Positions 25,806-37,881 of a stretch of 60,000 bases of DNA are shown here, piece by piece. A program made the translations under genes and the position numbers. The DNA is taken from NCBI GenBank assembly GCA_009746045.1, contig RPFO01000132.1:1260590-1320589 (forward strand). The letters run 5' to 3'. A model generated the notes under the pieces. That model did not search any database and had not been told where the DNA came from. It saw only the letters and a list, made by a program, of their open reading frames with translations. Origin of the DNA: Mesostigma viride. Lineage: Eukaryota; Streptophyta; Mesostigmatophyceae; Mesostigmatales; Mesostigmataceae. How positions within the stretch are numbered: position 1 is the stretch's first letter; each line of letters starts with the position of its first letter.

Positions 25806-28152
25806 ATGGCGGAACCTACCCCTCCGACGGAGACCTTGCCGCCTACCCCTGATCCAGAGTTCAGTACTATGAGGCCCTTCCGGGCCGGTGGGTCTCCCGA
25901 TCCAGCTATCCGGGTGGCCCATTTCATCCTGCCCTTCAGGCTAATCATGCGGCCTTGGTCCGGGCCGCCCTCTTTGGGGTCTCATGGTTCGGGCCAGACC
26001 CCAATGAACCGCAGCAGTTGGTTGTTCATGGTTTTGACGACGCTGGGCACTGTCTTTTGGAGTGTGGGTCCCGCTGCCCTGCCTTGGGGCAAATAGACGC
26101 CATTCTTCGGTGCCCTAGAATTTTCTCATACCTGTCTACCCCTGTGGGCCGCTCCTGCCTCCGGGAGGTTTTCCCTTGGCTTCCGGCCGAGGGCGAAGCC
26201 GAGACAGATGATCATCCCTGTGACCTCCTGCGGGCGGTCGAATTTATGGAGATCGCGGATCAGTCGGCGGGGATGTTAGCACATGGCGATCCTTCCCCTG
26301 CGGATGCACCGGTAGAGTCGCAGTACACGCCGGAGTATTCGGCCTCAGTCGCAGCGTCCTCCTCCTCCGTGTCGGCGCCTTCTCCTGTTCCTTCATCACC
26401 GCGGTCGACCCAGCGCGTGTCGGCAGAGCCGACGCCTACCCCTCCGGGCGTGGATCGAGAGCCTGACCACCTTGCGGCTACTGTTTCTGCAATGCAGGCC
26501 CAGATCCAGTCCTTAGCCTCGGCATTCGGGGCCTTCATGGCGTCCCAGTCGCCTGCTTCAGTCGCGCCAGGTGCATGGGGCGTCTGTTGCTGCTGCGCCA
26601 CCTACCCCTCCTGTTGCCTCGGCGACTACGGCTTCGCCTGCGCCCCAGTGCGAGCCCGCGGTCGCTGTGGTTTCGTCTGCTGTTGCGGCTCCTACGCCTC
26701 CTGCTGCCTCCGCGCCTGTGACCGCCGTACCTGCGCCTTCGCGCGAGTCTTCTGCCCCTGCGGTCGCGCCCGCCTTCGCTGCTTCCGAGCCTCCACAAGC
26801 TCCGTCGCAGCCATCGCGGGGCTTCTTTGGCGATACGAGTGGGCTTCCCAGGCTCTGGGAGGGTGGTCCCCCGCAGCGGGTTCCAGTGCCAGACTGGAGC
26901 CTGGATGGTAGCCAGTTTTATGGCAAGGTGCTTGTCCCCACGGGCCCCATTTTCAACATGTGGCCTGAGGGTGCGCCTCCACCGAAGACCGGGGCGCCAG
27001 CTGCGGTGGCGGGTCCGTCGCTGTCTCCTTCGGCAGCAGGTCCGTCGCGGCCTCCTGTGGCGCCGGCGCCTTCTGCGCCTGTGCAGGATCCTACCCCTGT
27101 TTCGGTCCCGGCCCCTTCAGCTCCGGCGGCGCTCTTTGGCTGCGGTTGTTATAGGGCCAGCGGCATTGATCATCGCGCCCTCCGCGCTTCCGACTCCTTA
27201 CGGGAGTTGTCCCAGGGCGACCGGGATCGGGCCCCCTCTGTGGTGCATGCTACGCCGGAGTCGCGAGATTCGCCAGTTCCTGGGTATGGTATGTCTGCGC
27301 GATTGCCTGCCGACAGTGTGACCTGCCGCGCGTCGCTGCCGAGCTGGCTATTTCGCCCATGTCCTATATGGGTTCTCCCAGGTGTGTCGGGCACCGCGTG
27401 ATCGTAACCTACCCTTTGATACTGATCGGCCTCCGTGTGACATGGTTGTTTTAGCAGATCCTGTGTTCCAGGGTGAGATCCTGGTTCGGCGAGTCCTGTA
27501 TCGTTGGGCGAGGCGTCACAACGACTTGGACACCTACGGTGGTTACCAGTGGGCTTACCCTCCGCCTCTGGGCATTATGGCCTCAGATGCCCTTACGGTC
27601 GAGTATCCTGCGGTGCCTGGTGCTACGTATGGCGCGGTTCTCCTGCAGCCCCTCCTGGAGTGGGATGCCCGCCGTCCAGCGCCCCTCCCGGGCCAGGGCC
27701 TGGACTCCCGTGGCCATCCTCCCCCTCGGGCTGGCGACTATCTAGAGACGTTCGTATCGCGACAGTGCGCTCGTCGGTGGCGCTCACGTGAGGTTCGGCA
27801 CATCAGGTTGTGGCCGGCTAATGTGGAGCCTCTGCTAGATCTGTTCTTCCCGACGGGCTTGCGTCATCGGATCCGGTACCATCGCCTACTCCTGCGGGCT
27901 CTCTGTTTGATCGCGGTAGAGCCTTTCCTACGCCTCTTTGCCTGTGGCTTCCTGGACTGGGCCCGTGGCCAGGTGGTCCTTACGCAGCATAGGTATTACT
28001 GGGCCTTTCTGGGCCTTTTTCCTGATGGCGTGTGGGCCGATGTTTTCCTCACTGTAGATAGGCATGATAATGCCGACGACGTGGCCCACTACCATGCGTA
28101 TCTGGAGGTTCTGCTGGCCTCGCGTGGCTTTTACCAGACTGATGGCAACTAG
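25806..28152 (+). pseudogene. Unknown coding region downstream of the gypsy integrase, in several frames
   Basis: Coding-like sequence runs for 2.35 kb but changes frame about three times (near 25,950, 26,570 and 27,380). It begins MAEPTPPTETLPPTPD, followed by a folded-looking segment (ALFGVSWFGPDPNEPQQLVV, REVFPWLP). A long Ala/Pro/Ser/Val-rich middle comes next, then a folded C-terminal part from 27,382 (DMVVLADPVFQGEILVRRVL ... YYWAFLGLFPDGVWADVFLT) ending at 28,152. The position between integrase and 3' LTR is that of an extra ORF (env-like or other) in some gypsy elements, but I see no signal peptide, membrane anchor or known domain. The many shifts suggest decay. Confidence 0.5.
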
Positions 28153-29182
28153 ATAGAGGGCCTTAGGCCCGACCTGAGGGTGTTGTCCCTCCGGTATATA
28201 GAGTCGCCCTCATATTCTGGCCAGTTGATTGGTCGTTCTTGGTCCTTGGTGCTGATTTGTTTACTCTGTGTGTCCTGCCCAGTGCCGTCCCTCCCGGCAA
28301 GGCCTCTGTGCCAGGCAGTTAGGGGATCCTCCCACCAGGCTTGGTGCTGGTTAACCCTACACCACTCGGGGTGGAACCGAGTTAACTTGTTGGTGCTTTG
28401 TATCTTGGATGGCCTGTCGATTGTGTTGGTGTGTGCTGGGTGCATTAGGTTCTTCCTACCCCTTGGTTTCCTCCCTGTGCGTAGGGAGAGGGCTCCCCAC
28501 CTTTGTGTGGGGGGGAGGTGTTACGTCGCGTAACAATTCGTTGTAGTTACGGACGTAAATTAGGTCCTTTGCCTCGGTCGTTCCTAGGTTTACGTGTAGT
28601 TTGTACTGGGACACTGTTGTCCTCGTAACAGTACTGTAGTGCATTGGATGCTTTTGGGCGTCGCGCCGCGTACTTTATTAGTGGTCCTTATCCTTCGGGC
28701 AGAATGTAGTGGACCAGCGTGCATCTGTACATTTGTAGGCGAGGGCCAGGTCGGCCCGAGCATGCTGGACCGTTGGTGATCATTTATGCACGTTCTACCC
28801 CTCGTGTTGGCACTCGGCGTGTGTTAAATGAATCAACACATATTAGCTTGGGTCACGGCAGTGTAGTTGTGTTTCCTTCCTCTATTCCTGGAGTAAACGG
28901 GTTTGTGTAAATGGCTTATGGCGTATTATAGTAATACATACGTAAATGCATTGAGATCTGGATCGTCTCGTTCGTCTTTCGCTAGGGGATTAACTAGAGG
29001 TGGCCTGACTAGTTTAGGTAGCGTTAGGCCGAGTAGAGGTAGAGGTGGTGGTAGAAGTTTAGGACGTAACATTTGTGTGTTATTTTGGTACTTTGTGTGT
29101 TTCGGACCAGTTATTTTGGGCCTAGCCAGAAGTACGAGATCTTCTAGGGGCCGGGCCGGCCCTAGACGTCAGACAGAACCTA
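28153..29182 (+). repeat. Polypurine tract and putative 3' LTR of the gypsy element
   Basis: A GGGGGGGAGG tract at about 28,509-28,518 is followed directly by TGTTACGTCGCGTAACAAT, a typical polypurine-tract/LTR border, so the LTR starts at 28,519. Its 83 bp at 29,073-29,156 repeat those at 17,739-17,821. The 3' end of the LTR was not found. A small frame (about 28,913-29,193) with an Arg/Gly/Ser-rich stretch (MAYYSNTYVN, GRGGGRSLGRN) lies inside and may be chance or the start of a following gag. Confidence 0.5.
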
Positions 29183-31080
29183 TTGGGGCTTGACGGCAGT
29201 ATCTGGAAGATCGGCGCGCATGTCGGCGCGCCTGCACACCAGCTTGCCAGCTTGGTAGCGCAGCTAGGTGAAATTGGTCTGAGGACGATGGACTCTCTCT
29301 TTCGTTTGATGATTAATGAAACGAGTGTTGACGACTCTCTCAGACCAAGGGGCACTAATCCGGATGTCATTTGCCTCATGACATGCCGTGTTATATAGCT
29401 AGATTAATTAATCATGCTATAAGGCCTAGCTGAGGATAAACCGCGGCTCAGTTAGTCAATTTACTGCGATCTTTGCTTGCTATCGCGGTACGCGGATGCG
29501 CGGCTATGCCGGCTTGGGGACGTGCGCCCGCCGAATTTTTTGGCGCCAAAAAAAATCGCGGTACCGCCGTGAAGTGAAAAGTGGGTGCACGGTGCACGCA
29601 CCCCTTGCGGAAGTGGCCATGGCGACTGCGTTTAGGCGAAACTAGCAATGTAGGGCTAGAGAAATGAAAAAAAAATGCTCGAATGTCGAAGACGATGATT
29701 TAATGATGTTGGGTTGTGGCGGCAAGTAGCTGGTTTACAATATCGCTGCTTTCTTTTACTGCCATCGGCATGGGGGGTAAACTGCATTTTTTGGTCGCGC
29801 GGAATAAAATAGAATTCGTGATAGCGGCAGTGAATTCGCAGTTTTGGGGGTCGTTCTGACCGCGAAGCAGGCGTTAATATATCGGTTGCATCGAATTCTA
29901 AACCGAGCTGGTGCTTTTTGCCAGATTTTCGGCCTTTATCGGTAAGTAAGGGTTTAGACCTGCGCAGTGCGTGTCTGACCTGTCCATGGAATAACCGCTG
30001 TTGTTGCGCGCCTGGGCAAGGGATTTACGAGGGCGAGGTACAGATTTGTCGCGAATGTTATCTGCTATCAGTGCTTTCTTCTATGAGCTCATCGTTCGAG
30101 TTTTTTTGCGTTCTTTTTGGGCAGTTTCCGCCAGCTAGCTCGCCGTCGCTTGCCGTTGTGTTGTCGAATACCTGGCAGCTTTAGATTGTTTTCGTCGATG
30201 TCGTGATCAGGGCCGCTTCAGTCGCAACCTATAGCTCTTCGGGAAGGTTTAAGGCATTTCATAAAACGTGTTCTGGCAAGGATGTTGTGCGTATGGACGC
30301 TTCTTGTTGTGTGAGAGTGACGCACCCTCTCTTCGCAGCGGCATCACAGCGCTCATGCGCTGGAGGGCCGCCAATGGTTTCTTTCCATTTTATCGTGCAG
30401 GGGAGGAAGTGTTTTATTGACGATTATGTTGGAGATATTGCATTTGTGTGACTGCATGTAGATAGCTACCACCATTGGTTTATTTGAGCTTTCCCTTGAT
30501 ATCATCATGTGAAAAGACTGCAATGTGCTGAGCCAACCATGGTTGACATGGTTGACTGCATGCAAGCTTTGTATGCCATGATCTCCTTGGTTCCTTGCCC
30601 TCCATAGTTCCAGTTTGTTGCCCATCTCAGGTAGGGCAATTCAGGAGTTGTTGCTGTTTTGGTTAGCTTGGTTGGCATAAACCTTACACTCTAACCTGGG
30701 AGAAACATAGAAAATGCTGGTAAGGCATTTTAGTGCCATCATCATTATTGCTATTCACATGCTTATAAGTCTGGCCATGCTCGAGGTACGGTTAAGGGGT
30801 ATGAGGTGTGTGGCCACCCCTGTGTACTTCATAACATATTCAGCATGTATTTGATGCATGTTGGATGGCATGTAAAGTGTAATTGTGTTTATACTTGGTT
30901 ACTGAGTGGTCCTTAGCGCCTGTCCGGTGGTCGTCTAGGAAACTCATCAGTGCGTGTCACAGTGACCCCCAACCTTGAGCATGTGTCGTCATCAGTGTGT
31001 AAGAGTTATTTATATGTGCTTTTGGTCATAGATTTGCCGAGTTCTAATCATGAAGTTTACAAGGTAACCTTGGGTTGAGT
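29183..31080. other. Unassigned region
   Basis: No gene is supported. A 71-aa frame at 29,183-29,398 (helical, LASLVAQLGEIGLRTMDSLF) may be a gag-like remnant. An 88-aa frame at 29,918-30,184 has a cysteine-rich start (CLTCPWNNRCCCAPG ... ICRECY), but a good splice donor, GTAAGTAAG, lies inside it near 29,941. The remainder has T-rich, intron-like composition. Confidence 0.4.
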
Positions 31081-31087
31081 ATAGTGT

Positions 31088-31658
31088 ATGCTCTCTTGGC
31101 ATGTATGCCTAGCGATCGTGTTGCTATGCTTGCGCTTGCAAGGTTGGCCATGCCGAGGGCAGGTAAGGGCAGATGAGGTGCCTAGCTGTTTGCTTATGGG
31201 TGTAGACACCTCCCCCGCTGCCCTTGCACAGCTGGATGAGCTGAGGAACAAGAGGAAGCGCCAGCAGGTGGTGAAACGGACGCTAGAGTTCAAGGCCGGG
31301 GCTGCAAAGGCCAATAGCACAAAGCGTGGCCACCACTGGGATGATGCCAAGAAGGACAAGCAGCGTGGCCAGCACCCATACAGCAAGGCGGTGTTCTATG
31401 GGGTGGGTGGGGGCTGCCACTGGGGGGCAGGGTGATGAGGATGAGTGTGACACTGCACACATCCCTTGCTTGCGCTGCTCTAAGACCGATGCATCTGATG
31501 ATGACCCTTTCTTGCTGTGCAGCACACCCGGGTGCGATGGGGGGCTCCACCTGAGCTGCACGGTCCCTCTCCTGCCCAGCGTACCTGATGGGGACTGGTT
31601 CTGCCCAGTTTGCTGCGGGGAAGACTGTGATGATGGCAGTGATAGTGACAGTGACTAG
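31088..31658 (+). pseudogene. PHD-finger reading frame, frameshifted
   Basis: The second frame (31,326-31,658) encodes a complete C4HC3 PHD finger: CLRC, CSTPGC, HLSC and FCPVC, ending in DGDWFCPVC and an acidic Asp/Ser tail. PHD fingers read histone tails. The preceding frame (31,088-31,435) encodes a basic helix (LDELRNKRKRQQVVKRTLEF) and runs into the finger only if one base is changed in the G-rich tract 31,398-31,432. A splice acceptor, CTTGCACAG, ends near 31,231, so the true exon may begin there. Ends of similar PHD type are carried by the retrotransposon at 40-60 kb. It may be a transposon relic or a host gene fragment. Confidence 0.5.
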
Positions 31659-32278
31659 TATAATGGACGCCCAGGTGGCATGCTGCCAAAGAGCATAACT
31701 TCCACACCGCTTGTCCAAATGCAGCCAGATTTTGCGAGCGTGTGTGTCGATGACTAATGGAATTTTAAATATCATGTTTGGCCCATTTCACATGTGTTTG
31801 GTATTTTATTATTTTTGGCATGTGTGAAAAACAGCGTTTTTGTACTTGCAAGAGCATAAAAATTCTAAAGCATGTCAGATATGGGTTGTGAGTGGCTCTA
31901 ATTTTTGGCCACCCACGACCTGCTTGGAAAATATCATGGCTGGCCTGAATTGATGTGTGCATTGGCTGGGGCATACTGTGCCCTAATTAGCGTCTTTTTC
32001 TATTTTTAGCGCGATACCGGCGCGTGGTTGGGGGTAGAACCATCAATGAATGCATGGATAACTCACTAAACATGTTATTTAGGGCCCCTAATCATGGCTG
32101 GGCATAATTCAATTGAATTCATATTGAAACAAGTGTATTCCAGTTTTGGGGGGTTTTGGTGGCACACCTCCCCTTAAACTGCACCTTATACTAGATTAGA
32201 TCTTTCGCACCATCCGGCTCGGGATGTAACACGCCCCTTCCTCTTGGGGGGGGGGGGCTTGCCCACAGGGGCTGGCGT
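31659..32278. other. Unassigned region before the LINE
   Basis: No gene is supported. A G10 run lies near 32,245-32,258. The sequence between is AT-rich and could hold the 3' end of the PHD transcript and the 5' leader of the LINE. Confidence 0.4.
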
Positions 32279-32353
32279 TTGAGCCTGGACAATGGTCTTC
32301 CACCTCTTCTTGTCCTGCATAGCAGTCCAAGCAAGAGAGAGGGAGTGAATGCG

Positions 32354-34804
32354 ATGTTCAAACACCTGGCTCGGAGAGAGAGCACCGGGTCGGCAGTGAG
32401 CCAGGTTCGCCCCGCCTCGCGCGGCCGCCTCCGAAACCTCCTCAGACTGCACGCATTTCTTATGCGTGCAGACGCAGACTCATTCTACCTGGCCACCCGA
32501 GCCAACCGTCGGCGTCGCCTCGACGCGTTGGCAGGAAGAATCGAAACGGTGATTGAAAGCATAAGTCCCCAACCCGCCCCCCCTACCCCACCACCTCCAC
32601 CCCCACCCCCATCACCACCCTGCTCCATCTCCGCCCCCACCCCCGCCTGCACCCCCCTTTTCGGTCAACGCGCGCCCTTGGTCATCGCCACCTTCAACGC
32701 CCGCACGCTCCAGCCCGACGCTGACCGCTGTCACTGCCTGCGCAGTGACGACTGTCAGTGCCATCGAGTCTCCAATCTTATTGGTTTCTGCATCGACAAT
32801 AATATCGCCATCCTGGGAATCCAAGAACACAGGCGCACTGCATCGGCCCGCGGATCAACTGCCCTTGTTGCTGACGACATCGGCGGCTGGCGGTTCTACT
32901 ACGGAGGCGGCGACGGCACCGGGAACGGGGGCGTCGGTCTCCTCTGCTCCCCGCTCGCCGTACGCCACATGGGCGAACCCCAGCTGGTCAACGCTCGGCT
33001 CCTCGTGGCCACTTTTGATTCGATGGAGGGCCACTCGACCTACGCCCTGACGGTGGGCGTTGGTTACGCACCCCACTCCGGCCACCCAGAACAAGACCGC
33101 AAGGACTTCTTTGCAGCGCTGGAGAACCTGGCGAACGGCATCCCTGGTCGCAACTACCTCGCTCTGCTGCTGGACGCCAACGCCACGCTACCACCGGGTA
33201 CTGGCGGATGTCAGCACGCCCCCAACGGTACGGTCTCCAATGCCAACACTGAACTTTTTGCTGATTTGCTTACGACATGCGATTTGGTCACTGCCAACAC
33301 TCGCTTTCCACATAGTCCAGATGCTTTGGTCACACACACCTCGCCAACTGGCACTGAACGCTGCATTGACTATGTTGTAATGCGCAAGCGTCATCAAGGA
33401 TCTGTACTAGCTGCTCGCTCGCATGTGATCCCCCTGGTGCGCTCCGATCATCGCATCATCACCGCCCGCATCCGCCTGCGATTCCCCTCGCCCTTTCGTA
33501 AGCACGTGGCACCCCCTGATTTGCGCACACTTCAGTTGCTCGAGAAATCTGACGACGCTCTGGAGGACTTCCCTGAAAAACGCGCCCACAAGCGCGCCGC
33601 AGAGGCGTTCGTCGACGCGCTGGACATCCCGGCCAGCCACGCCCAGCTGTTCGCTGCCGGCCCGGCATCGGCCCTTCGGCACCTCGCTGACAAGCTGCCC
33701 GCGGCCGGGGCCCTACTGCCCCCCCGCCGCCCGCCCCGCTTCACCAGCCTGCACCGGCTCCCCGCCGTCATCCAGGCCCGGCAAGCCCTGCGCGACAACA
33801 GCGACCCCGCCCGCTACGCCCGCCTCAAAGCCGATTACCACTCGGCCATCCGGCAGGCGACCAAGGAGCAGGAGGACCTTCATGTCCGCGAGTACTTCGC
33901 CCACCTCAAGGACCAGCACGGCAAGTACGCCTGGACCCGCCTGCGTCACGCCCAACGGCCCGCCGGCGGCGCGCATGGGCGCCGCGGACGCTCTCTGGCT
34001 CACCGCAGCAGCAGCTCGACCAGTGGTATTCCTCCCAGTCCCGGCTGCTCGGCGCCCCCCCGCCGCCTCCGCCGCTGGGCCCTCTGGCGGCCGCACGCCT
34101 GGCAGTAGCACCGGCGGACGTCCCTGCGCCGCCCACGCCGCCCGCCGCTGAGCAGGACTACACGTACCCAGCCCTGACGGAACCCCTGGCCGACCCCAAC
34201 GAGCTCCCGCCGTTCACCGAGCTCGAGCTGAGCACCGCCGCCAAGCAACTCCGCTTTTATGCCGCCGTTGGACCTGACCAGCTCCCAGCCCCGGTGATTA
34301 AGTTGACGGCGCTCACGGGGTTCCTGCTTGACGTCTGCAACCGGATCCTGCTTGCCGACGCGCCGCCGATTCCTGAGTGGCAGCACAGCTACCGTATTAT
34401 GCTGTACAAAAACAAAGGTTCCCCTGACGACCCCGCCAACTACAGAGGAGTCTGCATCCAGAGCGCCGCACTTAAGTTGTTCATGCGCATGATCCTCAAC
34501 CGCCTTCGTTCTGCTCTCGACTGTCACCTTGGGGAAAGTCAAATGGGCTTCCGTCCTGGGCGCAACACCGTCATGGCCATCTTCGTCGCGCGTCGCCTCT
34601 TCGAGGAAATCGCTCTTCTGCAACCTGGTGAGTTTCCCGCAATCCTGATCTTCGTCGACTTCATCAAGGCTTTTGATTCTGTCCTCTGGGACGCTCTATG
34701 GGCTGTACTTGCTCGCGCTCGCGTCCCCACTCCCCTGATTACCGTCATCCGCACGCTGTATGAGGGGTCCACCACTTCGGTGCGCACTCAACACGGCATT
34801 ACCC
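32354..34804 (+). pseudogene. Non-LTR retrotransposon (LINE): APE endonuclease and 5' part of reverse transcriptase
   Basis: The first frame (ATG 32,354; stop 34,106-34,108) has a proline-rich linker and an apurinic-type endonuclease with motifs in order: TFNARTL, IQEHRR, LLLDANA, a THTSPTGTERCIDYVV segment and RSDHRIITARI. The coding sense then moves to another frame between about 33,960 and 34,010 and continues through QQQLDQWYSSQSRLL, ELELSTAAKQLRF and GPDQLPAPVIKL into the reverse transcriptase: NYRGVCIQ, MGFRPGRNTVMA and the catalytic FVDFIKAFDSV. It is cut at 34,804 by an LTR before the second catalytic aspartates, so the RT is incomplete. The rest of the LINE is not seen in the window. 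Confidence 0.85.
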
Positions 34805-36277
34805 TGTCACGGACGCGAGCTGTGTCATCCGGGCGCCCACTATGCACAAGACCGGTGACGTGCGCAAGGAATTTGTTTTCTGCGCATTTTCGACAAAGGC
34901 TAGTGACCGGGGGGGGACACTAGCACTTACAGCATAAGAGCGGACGAAAGTGCACGTGCGCGCGCGCCGGGCCAGGCACGGCTGGGCGCGCAGCACAGAC
35001 GTACTTGAGCGGACGGCAGCACAAGTGCGCAGCGTCGAGAGGATCATACGCGAGTTAGTGGACAGCTGGAGCTGGAGCTGGAGCTGAAGCTGGAGCTGGA
35101 GCTGGAGCTGGACTGCTGGACTTCAACAGCGCCGAGGCTATTGACAGGCCAGGTGTCTTTGTGGTGTAGAATAGCGGGTCAACGTTATGAGGACTGGACA
35201 GAAAATGGAAAAGGACAATTTGCGGTGCGGAGCCAGATCGCTGGAATGAATGCGAAATCGCTGGCAGCCCTAAAAAGGGATTTCTTCTAGAAAGAAAAGA
35301 TTAGAAGCAATGTTTGCTGGGCCACTCACACGCAAGGTGTGAGCGTGCATATTGTTTGAAGGATATTATGCTTCGACCTTGGTGGTCGTGTCTAAATGCC
35401 GGACATTCCCAGGGACAGAAATGCCGGAGCCTCTAGGAGATGAGATCGGCAACAGGGTAGCAATTTAGATTTGTCGGGATGCCTTCCTGTTTTTGTTGGC
35501 ATGTGTGGTAGTAAGCCAGGACGGCAACTGGAATGCGGTTTCTGTTTGCATGGTTCAGACAGCAAGATAGTTTTGACATTCCTGGCTGGACTGACAAGTG
35601 TGGCGTGTGTCATGCGTGTGGCATGACGAATGGTTTGGTTCATAGTCGAAGAGGACTCTCACGTAGCGTGTAGTCTCTTCGAGTCTCTCGTTAGTGGCCT
35701 TCGTGTTTCTCCCTTTCCTTGGGAGCAAGGCCGGTAGCATGTCATGGAGCGCTGCCTAACTGCGGGCTCGTGAGCATGGAGTGCATCGATATTGAGACTA
35801 TCAACGTGTTGTAATTGTATTAACTTTCTCAATAAATTCCTCATGTGCGGCTTCATCATCAGACTGTGCAAAGTGTGTGTTGTGAAAACATTGTTCTATA
35901 GCAGGGGAGGCAAAAGCATTAAGGTGGTCATCAGGCACGAGGGACAGTTCCTTGTCCTCGGCTGAGAACCCTCCTTTCGTTACTCGAAGAGACTACCCGG
36001 TAGTCTGCTTCCTTCTGTTCGAAGCCAAGACGTTGGCTTTAGTGTTTATCAACCATCAGCAGTACAGGGAACGGCCTGGCTGACAGTTTGTAAAGGAAGT
36101 GTCTTGAGACAGATTTTAAGAAAATAGAACTAGCCAGAATTTGCTGGCTCTTGTCTTTTTCTGGCAGGCTAGTCGAGTCGTTATCCTTGACGCCTGTTAT
36201 AAAGCCTTTGGTTGTTGCTTCTTATCAGCGAAACCTAGGCTTGTTGGTTCTTGTTTTGCCCATCGGTCAGCTGGTGC
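34805..36277 (+). repeat. 5' LTR and leader of methyltransferase-retrotransposon copy 1
   Basis: The LTR starts TGTCACGGACGCGAG at 34,805, where it interrupts the LINE. The first 1,177 bp (to about 35,981) recur at 45,625, 50,364 and, inverted, at 38,023-39,192; the 3' LTR start recurs at 59,789. It contains a GGAGCT hexamer array at about 35,067-35,110. The following leader (about 300 bp) starts with a GACTACCCGGTAGTC hairpin. No clear tRNA primer-binding site was found, so the exact LTR end is unknown. Compared with copies 3 and 4, this leader has about 64 extra bases near 36,165-36,230. Confidence 0.8.
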
Positions 36278-37881
36278 ATGCCACTGACGCGAGCGCAGAC
36301 TCGAGCCATGGCGGATGCAAATAGAGCAGATGCCGACACGTCCGCTCCGGGGTCGAATGGCGGGATTCCTCCCGCCGTACCCGCAGTGGGTGAGAGTCGC
36401 GACCAAGAAGCGCCGCTGAGTATGGTGGCGCTGTTCGCGCAGATGCAAGCGCAGATGCAGCAACAGTCGCAACAGTTGCAGCAGCAACTGGCGCTGCAGA
36501 TGCGGGAAGTGACCGACAGATTGGTGGCCCTAGAGGGTCGTCATCTGCAGTCCACACCATGGGACGGGCAGGCATCGATGCCGGGCCCCAGTGGTGTTGT
36601 CGCGGAGCCGAGGGAGCGGGACCAGCCGCCAACCTCAGGTAATGCGGCGGGAAGGGCTCCGATGGAACCGGGGGTTTTGGCTGGGTCGCTAACCCAGCAC
36701 GACTTGCTTGGTGAGGCGGATGGTCAGCCACGGGGCGAGTATACGCTGGCGCCCAGGCGCCTGCCTTTCGATCAAGCGCGAGACGGATTGCACGAGGAGA
36801 ACGGGGCAGGGCTGGCGCGCGCGATGGACCCACGCAGGGGTGCACCAGGACGCATGCTGCCAGGCGGGGTCTCAATTCCGTTTGGGCGAGGCGGTGGGGC
36901 GCTGACCGGCGGGTCGACTGCACGGTGGTCAAGTGTGCCAATCGGGCGCATTCCGCCCATGGAGGACATAACCACACCGCTGGCTTTCCGAGTACGGGAG
37001 GCAGCACGCCCAAGCACGCTGGCGCAGGGACGCGCAGCTCAGCGACCGCCGGAGGATGCCGATGGGGTGCAGTACCCGCAAAGGGTGCGCCTCATACCTG
37101 AAGGCGCGAAGATGCCCACCCTACCACGGGTGGACATGCGCGAGAAGTTCTCCACAACCGGCAATCTGGCCACGCTGGCGCAGGCCTACTACGGCAACGC
37201 GTACAAGTCATGGATTGATCTGCAATACATGACTACGCAAGGCGCTGTAATTATGCATGAGTTTGTGATGAACAACATGCACTTCTTCTTTCACGGCCTT
37301 ACGCTGAGGCGAGTGGCTAGGCTGGTGGAGCAGTGGAGAGAGGTCTCGCTGTACACGCGTCACACGGACGTGTGGTTCGGCTTCGACGGGCGTGGCCAGC
37401 CCGACTATGACAACATCATGTATGGTGTCGACCCTGCCGAGGAACTGTGGGGCCTCCTTCGCCAGGAATACCCGGTGGAGACCATCAAGGCAGAGCGTGA
37501 GTGGCGCAGTTTCAAGATAGCCGAGGGTGAAACCCCGGAGCAATCTTACGAGCGCCTCATGGAGTTCGCCGGCGAAGTGGAGGACTGGTCCGAAAAGCTG
37601 GCGTGTCAGAAATGGCTGCAAGCGCTAGGCTCCAAGGAGATGGAGCTGCCCACGCCGCCCAACGGCCAGCCGTGGCGATTGCGGTCACTGTGCATTGAGG
37701 TCAGGGCCATGATGCGACGACACGCGCAAGGCCGGATCTCGGTAAGCACGGTGGTGGCCGAGCTGCAGGCCAAGGTCGACGCGCTGACCAAGGCCAAGTC
37801 GGGTGAGTCGTCTGCCACAAGACAAGCGCGCCCGCAAGGCGGCCACGGTGCTAGCAGGAACCAAGGGGGGTCTCGCAACGC
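36278..37881 (+). pseudogene. Gag, N-terminal two thirds, of retrotransposon copy 1
   Basis: The ATG at 36278 (MPLTRAQTRAMADANRA) opens a long intact frame. A Gln/Met-rich coiled coil (MQAQMQQQSQQLQQQLALQM) is followed by Gly/Pro-rich linkers and a capsid-like helical domain (REVSLYTRHTDVWFGF, EELWGLLRQEYPVETIKAE, ESYERLMEF-type helix, KWLQALGSKEMELP). It then reads to ...GGSRNA, where it joins unrelated sequence at 37,881. The missing C-terminal part with the zinc knuckle starts at 45,626 on the opposite strand, with a 6-base overlap CAACGC. Confidence 0.85.

Noticed and set aside
28519-29182. Arg/Gly-rich small gene in the gypsy LTR
   Set aside because: It overlaps the LTR, part of it is the 83-bp repeat, and it changes frame; too weak to call as a gene.
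35659-35871. Recurrent 70-aa minus-strand frame (MHSLMMKPHMRNLL...) in each LTR
   Set aside because: It recurs only because the LTR is repeated, is antisense to the LTR transcript and shows no protein family features.
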